Source of the DNA: JANRKN01 sp033763435
Lineage (GTDB): Bacteria > Planctomycetota > Phycisphaerae > Phycisphaerales > UBA1924
Reading direction: 5' to 3'
DNA: 21,069 nucleotides
NCBI GenBank assembly: GCA_033763435.1
Contig: JANRKN010000024.1
Location: 1 to 21,069, forward strand
The notes under the pieces are model-generated. The model worked only from the letters and a program-made list of their open reading frames with translations. It was not told the origin of the DNA and did no database searches. The position numbers and the translations under genes were made by a program. Shown here in pieces: positions 12,628-21,060 of the stretch; within the stretch, counting starts at the first letter, position 1, and every line of letters starts with the position of its first letter.

Positions 12628-13383
12628 TCAGCCGGGCTGAGCGTCGTCATTCGCCGTCGCGGGCGCATCGCCCGGGCCCGGGCGCGGATACGTGCCGTGA
12701 GAGGCCTCGCGCAGCTTCGCGCGAAGCTCCAGGCGCATCGCGTCGATCTCCCGCCGCAAACGTTCGAGCGCGGCGTCAGCGCCGTCTTTCATCAGCTCGT
12801 CGTACGCGATCGGCTGGCCGTACATTACCGCGACGCGGCTCACGAACGGCCTCGGTAGCCCGCCCCGGGGCCAGGCATCGAACACGCCCTCGACCGCCAC
12901 GGGCTGCACCGGACACTTGGCCTTCTTCACCAGCAGCGCCACGCCCCGCTTGAACGGGCCCATCGCTCCCGTCCGGGTGCGCGAACCTTCCGGGAAGATC
13001 AGCACCGCCCGGCCCATGCCCAACTGGCGGATGAACTCGCGGATCGCCCCCGCGTCGCCCTCGTCTTCCTTCAGCGGCACGCTGCCCACCGCGCCAATCA
13101 GCCACCCGAAGGGCTTGAACCTGAACAGCCCCGCCCGCGCCACGTACGTCAGCCCGCGCTGCGAGAGAAGACACCCGACCATGGGCGGATCGAGGTACGA
13201 CTGGTGGTTGGCCGCGATGATCAGGGGTCCGGTCGCGGGCACGCGCTCGCGGTGGAAGGGCTTGTAGCGGAAGAACAGGATCAGCACCAGCGCGCACACA
13301 CGCCGGCAGAACTCGTAAAAGAGAATCTGCGGCACGCTCGCGCCGGGCCTCAGCGCTCGGAGGCGGTCAAACAGCGCACTCAT
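12628..13383 (-). CDS. plsC: 1-acyl-sn-glycerol-3-phosphate acyltransferase (PlsC family)
   Basis: The product is 251 residues. PlsC transfers an acyl chain to lysophosphatidate, giving phosphatidate for membrane phospholipids. The catalytic motif H60-Q-S-Y-L-D65 ('ANHQSYLDP') and the glycerophosphate-binding 'FPEGSRT' (130-136) are both intact, with the family's 'PVQPVAVEG' strand after them. A hydrophobic stretch at about 29-38 probably docks it to the inner membrane. The C-terminal tail is Pro/Gly/Asp-rich and dispensable-looking. The ATG follows the cytidylate kinase stop with no gap (TGA then ATG), so the two are translationally coupled. The same cmk-plsC order occurs in other bacteria, supporting the calls. 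Confidence 0.92.
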   Translation of the reverse strand: MSALFDRLRALRPGASVPQILFYEFCRRVCALVLILFFRYKPFHRERVPATGPLIIAANHQSYLDPPMVGCLLSQRGLTYVARAGLFRFKPFGWLIGAVGSVPLKEDEGDAGAIREFIRQLGMGRAVLIFPEGSRTRTGAMGPFKRGVALLVKKAKCPVQPVAVEGVFDAWPRGGLPRPFVSRVAVMYGQPIAYDELMKDGADAALERLRREIDAMRLELRAKLREASHGTYPRPGPGDAPATANDDAQPG

Positions 13384-14172
13384 TCAGCTCCCCGTCACCG
13401 AACCAAGCACGCGAGCCCGCGCGCCGCGCTCGAGCGCGCCCACGACCTCGTCGAATGTCAGGTCGCTCGTGTCCACGCGCTGGGCGTCGTTGGGGCAGAT
13501 CAAGGGCCCGTCGCTCCGGCCCGAGTCCGACCGGTCGCGCTCGATGATCTCACGCAGCAGCGCGTCGCGATCAACGCGGATGCCCTTGGCCTCGAGCTGC
13601 TCGGCCCTTCGGCGCATCCGCACCTCGGGGCGCGCATCGAGATAGAACTTCACCGCCGCGTCGGGGAAGACCACCGAGCCCTGGTCGCGCCCCTCGGTCA
13701 CGAGCCGCGGATGCTGCGCCGCGATCACCCGCTGCTTGCGGACCATCACGTCGCGCAGCGGCCCAATCCCCGCGATCGGCGAGACCAGCTTCGTCACGTC
13801 CTCATCGCGGACACGGTGATCGATCGGCGAGCCGAAGGCCAGAATCTGCGGCGGGTCCTTTGTCCAGTCAAAGTGCAGGTCCGCACGCGTCGCGATGTCG
13901 ACAACCGCGGCAAAGTCCTTCGGATCCACCCCACGGTCGAGCACCACCGCGGCGCACGCGCGGTACATCGCGCCCGTGTCGAGGAAGTCCAGCCCCAGCC
14001 GCTTGGCGAGCGCCCGCGCGACGGAGGATTTGCCCGTCCCCGCGGGGCCGTCGATCGTCACGATGATGGGCAGATGGGTCGGCAAGGGTCCTTCGGGCAG
14101 CAGGTCGGAGGGATGGGCCACGCGCACAGGACGGGCCGGCGTGAGGGTAGCGGCGTGCGTGCTCGGGCTCAT
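13384..14172 (-). CDS. cmk: Cytidylate kinase
   Basis: The product is 262 residues. It phosphorylates CMP and dCMP with ATP. The P-loop 'IDGPAGTGKSSVA' (about 40-52), 'LDTGAMYRA' (64-72), the substrate region 'RLVTEGRDQGSVVFPDA', and 'ARPEVRMRRRAEQL' are all present. In the third motif Gln replaces the common Ile of 'EGRDIGTVVFPDA'. The first 35 residues are an unusual Pro/His-rich extension before the kinase fold; ATG 14172 is nevertheless supported by GGAGG 7 bases upstream. The stop abuts the plsC start. It begins 46 bases after the TIM-barrel gene and forms a three-gene minus-strand run with it and plsC. Confidence 0.94.
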   Translation of the reverse strand: MSPSTHAATLTPARPVRVAHPSDLLPEGPLPTHLPIIVTIDGPAGTGKSSVARALAKRLGLDFLDTGAMYRACAAVVLDRGVDPKDFAAVVDIATRADLHFDWTKDPPQILAFGSPIDHRVRDEDVTKLVSPIAGIGPLRDVMVRKQRVIAAQHPRLVTEGRDQGSVVFPDAAVKFYLDARPEVRMRRRAEQLEAKGIRVDRDALLREIIERDRSDSGRSDGPLICPNDAQRVDTSDLTFDEVVGALERGARARVLGSVTGS

Positions 14173-14218
14173 CGTTGGGCCTCCGGTTGCCAGTCGGACA
14201 GCGTGGAAAACGTGGGGC

Positions 14219-15088
14219 TCAGGCGTCGGGCGAGAGGGCCGCGATGGCCTGCCTCAGCGCCGCCGCCGAGGCCCGCAGGCCCATCGTAACGTCCTCGAGG
14301 CCCGACGCGGGGCCGCGATAGTCGATCGAGAGCGTGTTGTCGTACCCGACGGTGTGGGCCGCCTTGACCATCGCGCCGAGGTCGTATGCCGTGTGCGTCG
14401 GCGCGGGCGCGGCGGGGTCGGCCAGGGTCTCGGCCTTCACGCCCGAGAACTTCTCGGTCGAGGCGCAGATCACCTGCGCGTAGGGCGCGAGCCGGCGAAT
14501 GTAGAGCGGCCCGTCCTTGGTCGCCGCGGCCGTCTGAAAATCCGGGAACGTGCCGATCCGGAAGCCCCCGATCCGCTTGATGACCTCGGTCATCCGCTCA
14601 GGCTTCTCGGTGAGCCCCGCGAAGGGCATGAGCAGCACGTTGATGTCCAGCTTCTCGGCCGACTCGACGATCTCCCGCGCCCGGAGCGTTGCGGATTCCA
14701 GCGCGTCGTCATCGTCCGGGCTCTTGATCGCCATCGCGACTGACGGACACCCGAGCAGACGCGCCGCCCGAAGCACCCGCCCCATCCGCTCGATCCCCGC
14801 GTCCCCGTCCCGGTCGCTGGCCAGGGGCTGCGGCTCAGTCTCGGCCAGCAGCAGCAGCGAGATCGAACGCCGATCGGCGCTCTCGCGGAGATTCTCAAGC
14901 GCCTTGGGGTCCGCGCCGGTCAGCAGGTCCGTTGAGACGTTCAGCCCCGTCAGGCCCAGCGTGTCGGCGGTGTACGCCGGGAGGTCCGAAAGCGACAGCG
15001 GCGCCGACTTTCCCCCTCGCGCGGGCTTGGTCGTCCCGGCGGGCTTCAGGTACGGCTTCAGACACGCGGCATGGAGCGTCAGCAACAT
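14219..15088 (-). CDS. Sugar phosphate isomerase/epimerase-like TIM-barrel protein
   Basis: The product is 289 residues. The pattern of short beta strands ending in acidic or His residues ('SISLLLLAETEP', 'CPSVAMAIKSPDD', 'INVLLMPFAG', 'RIGTFPDFQ', 'YAQVICASTEKFSG', 'GYDNTLSIDYRG') fits the xylose-isomerase-like/AP-endonuclease-2 barrel used by sugar epimerases, especially the terminal 'SIDYRG', the counterpart of the family's 'siEyrg'. Metal ligands cannot be placed with certainty, and the expected His positions are poorly visible, so catalytic competence is uncertain. ATG 15088 is the likely start because the conserved sequence begins there; the frame stays open to 15634 but that is antisense to gcvH. 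There is no strong ribosome site. It heads the run with cmk and plsC and is divergent from gcvH. Confidence 0.75.
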   Translation of the reverse strand: MLLTLHAACLKPYLKPAGTTKPARGGKSAPLSLSDLPAYTADTLGLTGLNVSTDLLTGADPKALENLRESADRRSISLLLLAETEPQPLASDRDGDAGIERMGRVLRAARLLGCPSVAMAIKSPDDDDALESATLRAREIVESAEKLDINVLLMPFAGLTEKPERMTEVIKRIGGFRIGTFPDFQTAAATKDGPLYIRRLAPYAQVICASTEKFSGVKAETLADPAAPAPTHTAYDLGAMVKAAHTVGYDNTLSIDYRGPASGLEDVTMGLRASAAALRQAIAALSPDA

Positions 15089-15195
15089 CCGGCCCGAGCG
15101 TACCACCCCCGGCGCCGGTTTGCCGGACCGGTCAACCGCGATCGGCGGGTGTGCCGAACTCGGCCCCCGATTCGCGGGGCCTAGCATCGACCCCG

Positions 15196-15216
15196 CCCGG
15201 CCCATGGCCCGCCGGG
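15196..15216. repeat. Hairpin in the gcvH leader region
   Basis: CCCGGC (15196-15201) pairs with GCCGGG (15211-15216) around a nine-base loop, about 40 bases before the gcvH start. The 168-base divergent gap was checked for a glycine riboswitch; its conserved GGGAGAG-type core was not seen. The hairpin may be a simple leader structure. Confidence 0.25.
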
Positions 15217-15256
15217 ACCGGATTCGTTCCCCCGCTTGGCTCAAGGAGCGTTGCCC

Positions 15257-15637
15257 ATGTCCAGCCCCGCCGATCGTCTCTACTCCGCGACCCACGAGTG
15301 GCACCAGGTTCAGGGCGACACCGTGACCCTGGGCATCACCACCTTTGCCGTCACCCAGCTCACCGACGTCACTTACCTCACCCTCAAGCCCAAGGGCACC
15401 AAGCTCCGCCCGGGTCAGTCGATCGGCGAGGTCGAGAGCGTCAAGACCACCAGCGACATCTACTCGGCCGTCGAGGGCGAAGTGATCGACGTGAACCAGG
15501 CGGCGGTCGACAACCCCGCGCTGCTCAACGGCGATGCGTTCGCGACCTGGCTCGTCAAGATCAAGGTCACCAACAACGCCGGTCTGTCCTCGTTGATGAA
15601 GGCCGACGCGTACGACGCGGCCCACCCCTCGCACTGA
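15257..15637 (+). CDS. gcvH: Glycine cleavage system H protein
   Basis: The product is 126 residues, the normal length. GcvH carries a lipoyl arm that shuttles the aminomethyl group between the P, T and L proteins of glycine cleavage. The lipoylation site is plain: 'GEVESVKTTSDIYSAVEGEV' with Lys63. The N-terminal 'YSATHEWHQVQGDTVTLGIT' is also typical. AAGGAG (15243-15248) lies 8 bases before ATG 15257; an in-frame TTG 21 bases earlier is rejected. gcvT, gcvPA and gcvPB are not adjacent, so it is a stand-alone gene here, divergent from the TIM-barrel gene. Besides glycine cleavage, GcvH can serve as a donor in lipoate relay. Confidence 0.96.
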   Translation: MSSPADRLYSATHEWHQVQGDTVTLGITTFAVTQLTDVTYLTLKPKGTKLRPGQSIGEVESVKTTSDIYSAVEGEVIDVNQAAVDNPALLNGDAFATWLVKIKVTNNAGLSSLMKADAYDAAHPSH

Positions 15638-15666
15638 TCCGCCCCCTGCCTAGGAGAGCCGCACCG

Positions 15667-15708
15667 ATGCCCGCCCACGCCCGAGTCACGACGGAGGCCC
15701 GGGCGTGA
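15667..15708 (+). CDS. Possible 13-residue leader ORF overlapping the ABC ATPase start
   Basis: ATG 15667 opens MPAHARVTTEARA and ends with TGA 15706-15708, which overlaps the GTG start of the ATPase (GTGA). An AGGAG (15652-15656) lies about 10 bases before the ATG. The stop-start overlap is the usual arrangement for translational coupling. The peptide has no recognisable motif. It may be chance, because the ATPase GTG has its own GGAGG inside this ORF. Confidence 0.3.
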   Translation: MPAHARVTTEARA

Positions 15709-16436
15709 CGATCCGCTGCGCAGGCGTCGAAAAGTCCTACCGCATGGGCGACCGCGAGGTCCAGGCGCTGCGCGGCGTCGACCTTGAGATCGCTGAGCCC
15801 GGCTTCTATGCCATCATGGGGCGCTCGGGCTCGGGAAAAACGACTCTTCTGCACCTGTTGGCCGCACTCGACCGCCCCGACAAGGGCGAGATCTTCATCG
15901 CGGGCCGGCCCATCCACGCGATGGGCGAGCGCGAGGCGACCCTCTTCCGTCGCGAAGGCATCGGCATTGTCTTTCAGAGCTTCAATCTGATTCCGACGCT
16001 GACGGCGCGTGAAAACGTCGAGCTCCCGGGCCTGCTCGCGGGCCGCTCCGCGACCGATCTGTCCAAGCGCTCGGCCGAGCTGCTCGATCGTCTGGGGCTG
16101 GGTTCGCGCATGGAGCACCGCCCCGACGCACTGTCCGGCGGCGAGCAGCAGCGCGTCGCGATCGCCCGCGCGCTGATGTTCTCCGCGCCCGTGATCCTCG
16201 CCGACGAACCGACGGGCAATCTTGATTCGGCCTCGAGCGCGAAGCTGTGGGCCTTGCTGCGGGACGTGGCGCAGGAGCACGAGGTGACCGTCGCGATGGT
16301 GACGCACGAGCCCGCGGCGGCCGTGTACTGCCGGCGGATCTACGTGCTGCAGGACGGCGCGATGCGCGCGACCATTGACACGGAGGGGCTCGATGCGGCC
16401 GGCGTGGCGTCTCGCTATCAGCAATGCGTCGGCTAG
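15705..16436 (+). CDS. ABC transporter ATPase, LolD/YbbA/MacB type
   Basis: The product is 243 residues. It powers the FtsX-like permease encoded next. All nucleotide-binding motifs are intact: Walker A 'GRSGSGKTT' (39-47), Q-loop Gln91 in 'VFQSFNLIPTLTARENVELP', signature 'LSGGEQQR' (143-150), Walker B 'VILADEPTGNLD' and switch His201 in 'VTHE'. The 'SFNLIPTLTARENVELPGLLAG' stretch is characteristic of the LolD/MacB/YbbA group, whose transporters work as lipoprotein or lipid mechanotransmitters rather than simple importers. GTG 15705 is supported by GGAGG 7 bases upstream. The 3' end overlaps the permease start by 44 bases, so the two are coupled. Confidence 0.95.
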   Translation: MTIRCAGVEKSYRMGDREVQALRGVDLEIAEPGFYAIMGRSGSGKTTLLHLLAALDRPDKGEIFIAGRPIHAMGEREATLFRREGIGIVFQSFNLIPTLTARENVELPGLLAGRSATDLSKRSAELLDRLGLGSRMEHRPDALSGGEQQRVAIARALMFSAPVILADEPTGNLDSASSAKLWALLRDVAQEHEVTVAMVTHEPAAAVYCRRIYVLQDGAMRATIDTEGLDAAGVASRYQQCVG

Positions 16437-19194
16437 GCGCGTCCGCACGGCGCTGATGGTGGCGGTCGTGGCGCTGAGCGCGTCGCTGATCGCCGCGGTC
16501 ATTGCCGCAACGGGCTCGATCAACCGCGCGGTGGAGCAGCGCCTGCTCGACACCGTGGGGCGGGGCGACGCGCGCCTGAGGCCTCAGGGCGAGGGCAACA
16601 CGCTCGACGAATCGCTCGCCGCGGCCGCGGGAGGCTGGGAGGGCGTCGATACCGCCGTCGCGCGCCTCAGCACGCCGCTGGTCATCCGCTTTGCGTTCCA
16701 CACGTGGTCCCCGGCCGACAACCCCGCCGTGGCCGCCGCGCCCTTTGAACGCCGCGTCGCGCTGATGGCGACGAGCGCCATGGCCAACGGCCTCGCCCCG
16801 GGCTGGGAGCGCGTGCGCCGCGTGGAACTGCTCGAAGGCCGAATGCCGCAAGGCCCGGGCGAGATCGCCCTCGACCGCGCGACCGTCGAGCGACTGACCG
16901 TTCGCCCGGCGCTCGGGCCCGAGGATGGCGTGCCGAGCAAGGAATCCAGCCCCTTGGGCGTCAGCGCGGGTGCGATGGCCGCCGTGCTGACCGGTCGTGC
17001 TGAGCCCAAGGGGCCGCCGACCGCCGCGACGCGCGACGAGGCCGAGGCCCTCAGCCGCGAGTTCGGCTTGCGCGTCGGCGCCGAGGTCGAGTTCTACCGC
17101 GTGCTCCGCGCGCCGATCAAGCTCAAGGTCGTGGGCATCACCGCGCCGCCGCCGCTCGGGGGCCGGCCTCAGATCTACCTCCACCTGCCCACGCTGCAGG
17201 AGCTCGCCCAGCGCGAGGGGCGCCTCAGCGAGATCGACGTGATTCTGCGCGAGGGCGTCGATCCCAACGCCTTCGTCGAACAGCGCCGGGCGTCGCTGCC
17301 CGACTCGGTGATGCTCCAGACGACCGAAAAGATCACTTCGGGCCTGACCAAGACGCTGGAGAACCAGCAGATGGGCCTGACGCTCGCGACGATCTTCGCC
17401 TACCTCGCGGCCTCGTTCATCATCATGACCGGGCTCTCGACCAGCATCACCGAGCGTCGGCGCGAGCTGGCCGTGCTCCGCTGCCTGGGCGCGACGCGCT
17501 GGCAGCTCGCCCAGTCGCAGCGGTGGGGGGGGGCGATCGTCGGGGGCTTGGGCGCGCTCGTCGGCGTGCCGCTGGGCGTCGCCTTTGCCGCCGTGGTGTT
17601 CCAGATCTACAAGAACGAACTCGCTGCGCCTTTGACGATCGAGCCCTGGGGCCTCTCGCTTGCCGCAGGGGGCGCGGTGCTGGCTGGGCTGATCGGCGCG
17701 ACGCTGCCCGCGTTTCAGGCCGCGAGGCTCAGCCCGCTCGCGGGGCTTTCGAGCCGCGCCGAGCCCGTTCGCGCGCGGGGCATTGTGCTCGTGGGCGCGT
17801 TCGCGCTGCTCGCGATCGCCGCGCATCTGGGCGTGATCTATCTGCCGCGCTCCAGCGACGTGCTGTTCTGGTTCTATGTGTTCCTGGGCGCGCCCGCGCT
17901 GTTCGTGGGCTACTTCACGCTGGGCGTGCCGATGGTCGCGCTCGTCAACCGCGCGCTCGCCCCCGCGCTCGAAACACTGCTGGGCCTGCCGCGCCACATG
18001 CTCGCACGCAACGTCCGCGCGACGCCCTACCGCCACGGCTTTGTCGCGGGCGCGATGATGGCGGGCCTGGCCCTCATGGTCGCGCTCTGGACCCAAGGCG
18101 GCGGCGTCATGCGCGACTGGTTCGGCAAGCTCCGCTTCCCCGATGCCTTCGTCCTGGGCACGGGCCTCTCGCCCGACACCCAGCGCGCCATCAACGAGCT
18201 CGACCAGTTCGTCTCCAGCACATGCTCGATCTCGCTCCAATCCGTCGAGACCCGCGCGTTCGGCGTCACGCGCCTCCAGCGCCCCAAGTCGACGTTCGTC
18301 GCCTTCGAGCCGGGGCCGTTCTTCAGCATGACCACGCTCCAGTGGGTTCAGGGCGACCTCGACTCCGCCCTCCCGCGTCTGGAACAAGGCGGCGCGATCC
18401 TCGTCGCGCGCGAGTTCCTCATCGCTAACGGCCTCGGCGTCGGCGACAAGCTCCGCCTCACGCACGAGTCACGCTCGTTCGACTTCGAAATCGTCGGCGT
18501 CGTCACCAGCCCGGGGCTCGACATCGTCTCCAAGTTCTTTGACCTGGGCGACGACCTCACCGACCGCGCCGTGCATTCGGTGTTCGGCTCGCGGCGCGAC
18601 CTCGAAGACAAGCTCCTGGGCGCCCCCGCGCCGATCCCGCTGATTCAGGTCGGCCTCAAGGAAGGCGCCGACGACCGCGCCGCGGTGAAGGCCATCCGCG
18701 ACAAGCTGCTGGCGATGGGCTCGGGCGTGCTGGAAGTCGGCTCGGGCAAGGCGATCCGCCGTCAGATCGAGGAGTTCTTCAACAAGTCGCTGGTCATCAC
18801 GTCCGCGGTCGCCGTGCTTGCCATGCTCGTCGCGTGCTTTGGCGTCGCGAACCTGATCATCGCGTCGATCCAGGCCCGGCAGTTCGAGTTCGGCGTGCTG
18901 CGGGCGCTCGGCGGGACGCGCGGCGTGGTCGTCAGGCTGGTCCTGGGCGAGGCGGTCATCATCGCCGCCGCCGCCGCGGTGCTCGGCACGCTCATGGGCG
19001 TCCAAGGCGCGGCCGGTGGTCAACGGCTGAACGAAGTCATCTGGGGCATCCAGTACGCGATCAGCCTTCCCTGGGGCCCGATCGCCGCGGGCTGGGGCGT
19101 GGTGGTGCTGATGACGCTGGGCGCCGCCGCGCCCGCCGTCGCGTCGCTCGCGCGGAAATCGCCGCGCGAACTCATCGCCGCGATGAAGGGATGA
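16393..19194 (+). CDS. FtsX-like ABC permease, large two-domain (YbbP-type, about 10 TM)
   Basis: The product is 933 residues. The first TM (about 19-40) precedes a large periplasmic part (41 to about 325). The first FtsX domain (about 327-455) has three helices, with 'SITERRRELAVLRCLGATRWQL' between them. Two helices follow (about 460-520), then a second periplasmic part, and a C-terminal FtsX domain (about 800-930, 'IQARQFEFGVLRALGGTRGVVVRLVLGE'). The doubled FtsX plan matches YbbP/COG3127-like proteins rather than four-TM MacB or LolC. Both 'ExxVLRaLGaTr' coupling helices, which dock on the ATPase, are intact. Cargo is unknown: lipid, lipoprotein or an envelope signal. ATG 16393 has GGAGG about 6 bases upstream; a later Met would cut into TM1. 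It ends 21 bases from the convergent permease gene. Confidence 0.93.
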   Translation: MRPAWRLAISNASARRVRTALMVAVVALSASLIAAVIAATGSINRAVEQRLLDTVGRGDARLRPQGEGNTLDESLAAAAGGWEGVDTAVARLSTPLVIRFAFHTWSPADNPAVAAAPFERRVALMATSAMANGLAPGWERVRRVELLEGRMPQGPGEIALDRATVERLTVRPALGPEDGVPSKESSPLGVSAGAMAAVLTGRAEPKGPPTAATRDEAEALSREFGLRVGAEVEFYRVLRAPIKLKVVGITAPPPLGGRPQIYLHLPTLQELAQREGRLSEIDVILREGVDPNAFVEQRRASLPDSVMLQTTEKITSGLTKTLENQQMGLTLATIFAYLAASFIIMTGLSTSITERRRELAVLRCLGATRWQLAQSQRWGGAIVGGLGALVGVPLGVAFAAVVFQIYKNELAAPLTIEPWGLSLAAGGAVLAGLIGATLPAFQAARLSPLAGLSSRAEPVRARGIVLVGAFALLAIAAHLGVIYLPRSSDVLFWFYVFLGAPALFVGYFTLGVPMVALVNRALAPALETLLGLPRHMLARNVRATPYRHGFVAGAMMAGLALMVALWTQGGGVMRDWFGKLRFPDAFVLGTGLSPDTQRAINELDQFVSSTCSISLQSVETRAFGVTRLQRPKSTFVAFEPGPFFSMTTLQWVQGDLDSALPRLEQGGAILVAREFLIANGLGVGDKLRLTHESRSFDFEIVGVVTSPGLDIVSKFFDLGDDLTDRAVHSVFGSRRDLEDKLLGAPAPIPLIQVGLKEGADDRAAVKAIRDKLLAMGSGVLEVGSGKAIRRQIEEFFNKSLVITSAVAVLAMLVACFGVANLIIASIQARQFEFGVLRALGGTRGVVVRLVLGEAVIIAAAAAVLGTLMGVQGAAGGQRLNEVIWGIQYAISLPWGPIAAGWGVVVLMTLGAAAPAVASLARKSPRELIAAMKG

Positions 19195-19215
19195 GAGCTC
19201 GATTCTCGCTCAGCC

Positions 19216-20967
19216 TTACACCCTGAAGATGCTTCCCAACTTCTTGCCCAGCAGCACCGACGCCGCGAACAGCGTGACCGTCAGCAGCGCCATGCCCCAG
19301 ACGCCCATCGCGCTCGCGATGTACGGGCCGTCGCCCAGGCGTTCGGTGAAGCTGAAGATCGCCCGCGTGACGGGATAGTTCTTGGCCTGCTGCGCGAGGA
19401 TCAGCGAGTCCGAGACCTCCAGCATGCTGAACGCGAAGACCAGGAGCCCGCCCGCGATGAGGTTGGCCATGATCAACGGCACGATCACCTTCCGCACCGC
19501 CGTCACGCGCGACGCGCCCAGGTTCACCGCCGCCTCTTCGAGCTCGCCCGAGGTCTGCTCGAGCCCCGCGACGGCCGAGCGCACGATGTAGGGCAGCCTG
19601 CGGATCGCATACGCGATGATCAGCAGCGGGATCGGGTTCGGATCCGCGCCCAGCACCGAGACCACGCCGTCGAGCGGGTCGCCCTTGCCGAACGGCCACG
19701 ACAGGCTCATCGCGACATAGCCGAACGCCATGACCAGGCCCGGCACCGCGAGGGGCAACATGCAGAGCGCATCGAGCAGCCCGCGCCCGCGGATCGTCGT
19801 CCGCACGATCACGTACGCGATCAGGATCCCGAGCAGAATGTTGAACGCCATCGCCGAACTGGCGAGGAACAGCGAGTTGCGGATCGAGCCGAAGCTGTCC
19901 TGATCCGTCAGTGCGGTCATGTAGTGCGAGGTCGTGAAGACCTTCGGCAGCACGCTCTGGTACCACTGCCCCGGCGAGGTGAACGACATCAGCACCACGC
20001 CCAGGTGCGGCGTCACGGCAATGAGCGAGACCAGCCCGAACGCCCCGGCCGCGAGCCAGCCCTTGAGGCCCGTGAGCTCGACTTCGCCCGACGCGCGCGA
20101 GGCCTTGGAGTACATCGCGTAGGCCTTCCCGCCGAAGACGAGCTTGCCCAGGATGTACATGCCCACCGCCGCGGCGAGCAGCACCACCGTGAGCGCGTAG
20201 GGCTCCGCCGAGGCCTCAACTTCCTTGATGCCAAAGAAGATCCGGACCGGCGTGACGCTGTAGTAATCAAACATCAGCGGCGTGCCGAGTTCGGTGAACG
20301 ACCAGATGAACACGATCGTCGCGCCCGCGAAGAGGCCCGGGCGAACCAGGGGCAGCGTGATCTTCAGGAGCCGACGACGCCACGACGCGCCCAGGTTCTC
20401 CGCCGCTTCGCCCAGCGCGGGGTCGAGGTTCGCCAGCGCCGCCGTGGCGTTCAGATAGATGATCGGGTACAGGCTCAGCGCCTGCACAACCACCACGCCC
20501 CAGAACTTCGCATCGCCCAAGACGTCCCAGTCGGTCCCCAGCAGCGCGTTGAGCGCGCCCTCGCGCCCGAGGATCGCCCGCGTTCCGAGCGCCCCGACGA
20601 ACGGCGGCAGGATCAGCGGCACCAGCACCGCCGCATTGAAGAACGTCTTGCCCGGGAACTTGTACGTCGCCGCGATCAGCGCCAGCGGCACCGCGATCAG
20701 CATCGCGAGCAGCGTCGTGCCCGTCGCGAGCTTTGCCGAGTTCAGCAGGCCCTCGACGATCACCGAGTCCTTGAACAGCAGCGCGAGGTGTTCAAGGGTC
20801 CAGCCCTGGCCGGTCACGATGTCGCGGGCGAATCCGCCACGGACGGTGAGGCCGATGGGGTAGAGCAAAAAGACCGCGAGCACCAGCAGCAGCACCGCCA
20901 TCAAGGCGTACTGCCCCAGCGCTCGCAGGATCCGGGCCTGCACCGACCGCCCGACATTGGCTTCCAT
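19216..20967 (-). CDS. ABC transporter permease, fused double domain (ferric-iron FbpB-like)
   Basis: The product is 583 residues with about 12 hydrophobic segments. Two BPD_transp_1 domains are fused, each with an EAA loop that contacts the ATPase: 'EAAENLGASWRRRLLKITLP' near residue 187 and 'EAAVNLGASRVTAVRKVIVP' near residue 476. The fused-permease layout is typical of Fe(III) importers (FbpB/SfuB) and some related families, so iron is the best guess. The binding protein and ATPase are absent in the window and would have to lie beyond 21069 or elsewhere. ATG 20967 has AAGGAA about 10 bases upstream. The next 102 bases to the window end hold no start of another gene. It converges with the FtsX-like permease gene. 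Confidence 0.93.
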   Translation of the reverse strand: MEANVGRSVQARILRALGQYALMAVLLLVLAVFLLYPIGLTVRGGFARDIVTGQGWTLEHLALLFKDSVIVEGLLNSAKLATGTTLLAMLIAVPLALIAATYKFPGKTFFNAAVLVPLILPPFVGALGTRAILGREGALNALLGTDWDVLGDAKFWGVVVVQALSLYPIIYLNATAALANLDPALGEAAENLGASWRRRLLKITLPLVRPGLFAGATIVFIWSFTELGTPLMFDYYSVTPVRIFFGIKEVEASAEPYALTVVLLAAAVGMYILGKLVFGGKAYAMYSKASRASGEVELTGLKGWLAAGAFGLVSLIAVTPHLGVVLMSFTSPGQWYQSVLPKVFTTSHYMTALTDQDSFGSIRNSLFLASSAMAFNILLGILIAYVIVRTTIRGRGLLDALCMLPLAVPGLVMAFGYVAMSLSWPFGKGDPLDGVVSVLGADPNPIPLLIIAYAIRRLPYIVRSAVAGLEQTSGELEEAAVNLGASRVTAVRKVIVPLIMANLIAGGLLVFAFSMLEVSDSLILAQQAKNYPVTRAIFSFTERLGDGPYIASAMGVWGMALLTVTLFAASVLLGKKLGSIFRV

Positions 20968-21035
20968 GGGCTCAGGGTTCCTTGCCCGCGCCCGCGACAG
21001 GCAGGCAAACGGGTGAAACCTTAGCCCGGAACCGA

Positions 21036-21060
21036 CCCCCGCAGTTCACACCCGCGGGGG
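21036..21060. repeat. Hairpin upstream of the ferric-type permease gene
   Basis: CCCCCGC (21036-21042) pairs with GCGGGGG (21054-21060) around an 11-base loop, 70 bases before the permease start and close to the window edge. It may end an upstream gene's transcript or lie in the permease leader. There is no T-run in the visible bases. Confidence 0.3.

Noticed and set aside
15089..15256. Glycine riboswitch upstream of gcvH
   Set aside because: The conserved core and paired-aptamer layout were not seen in the 168-base gap.
15982..18465. 827-residue minus-strand frame opposite the ABC genes
   Set aside because: Classic antisense shadow of high-GC genes; the plus-strand ATPase and permease have full motif sets.
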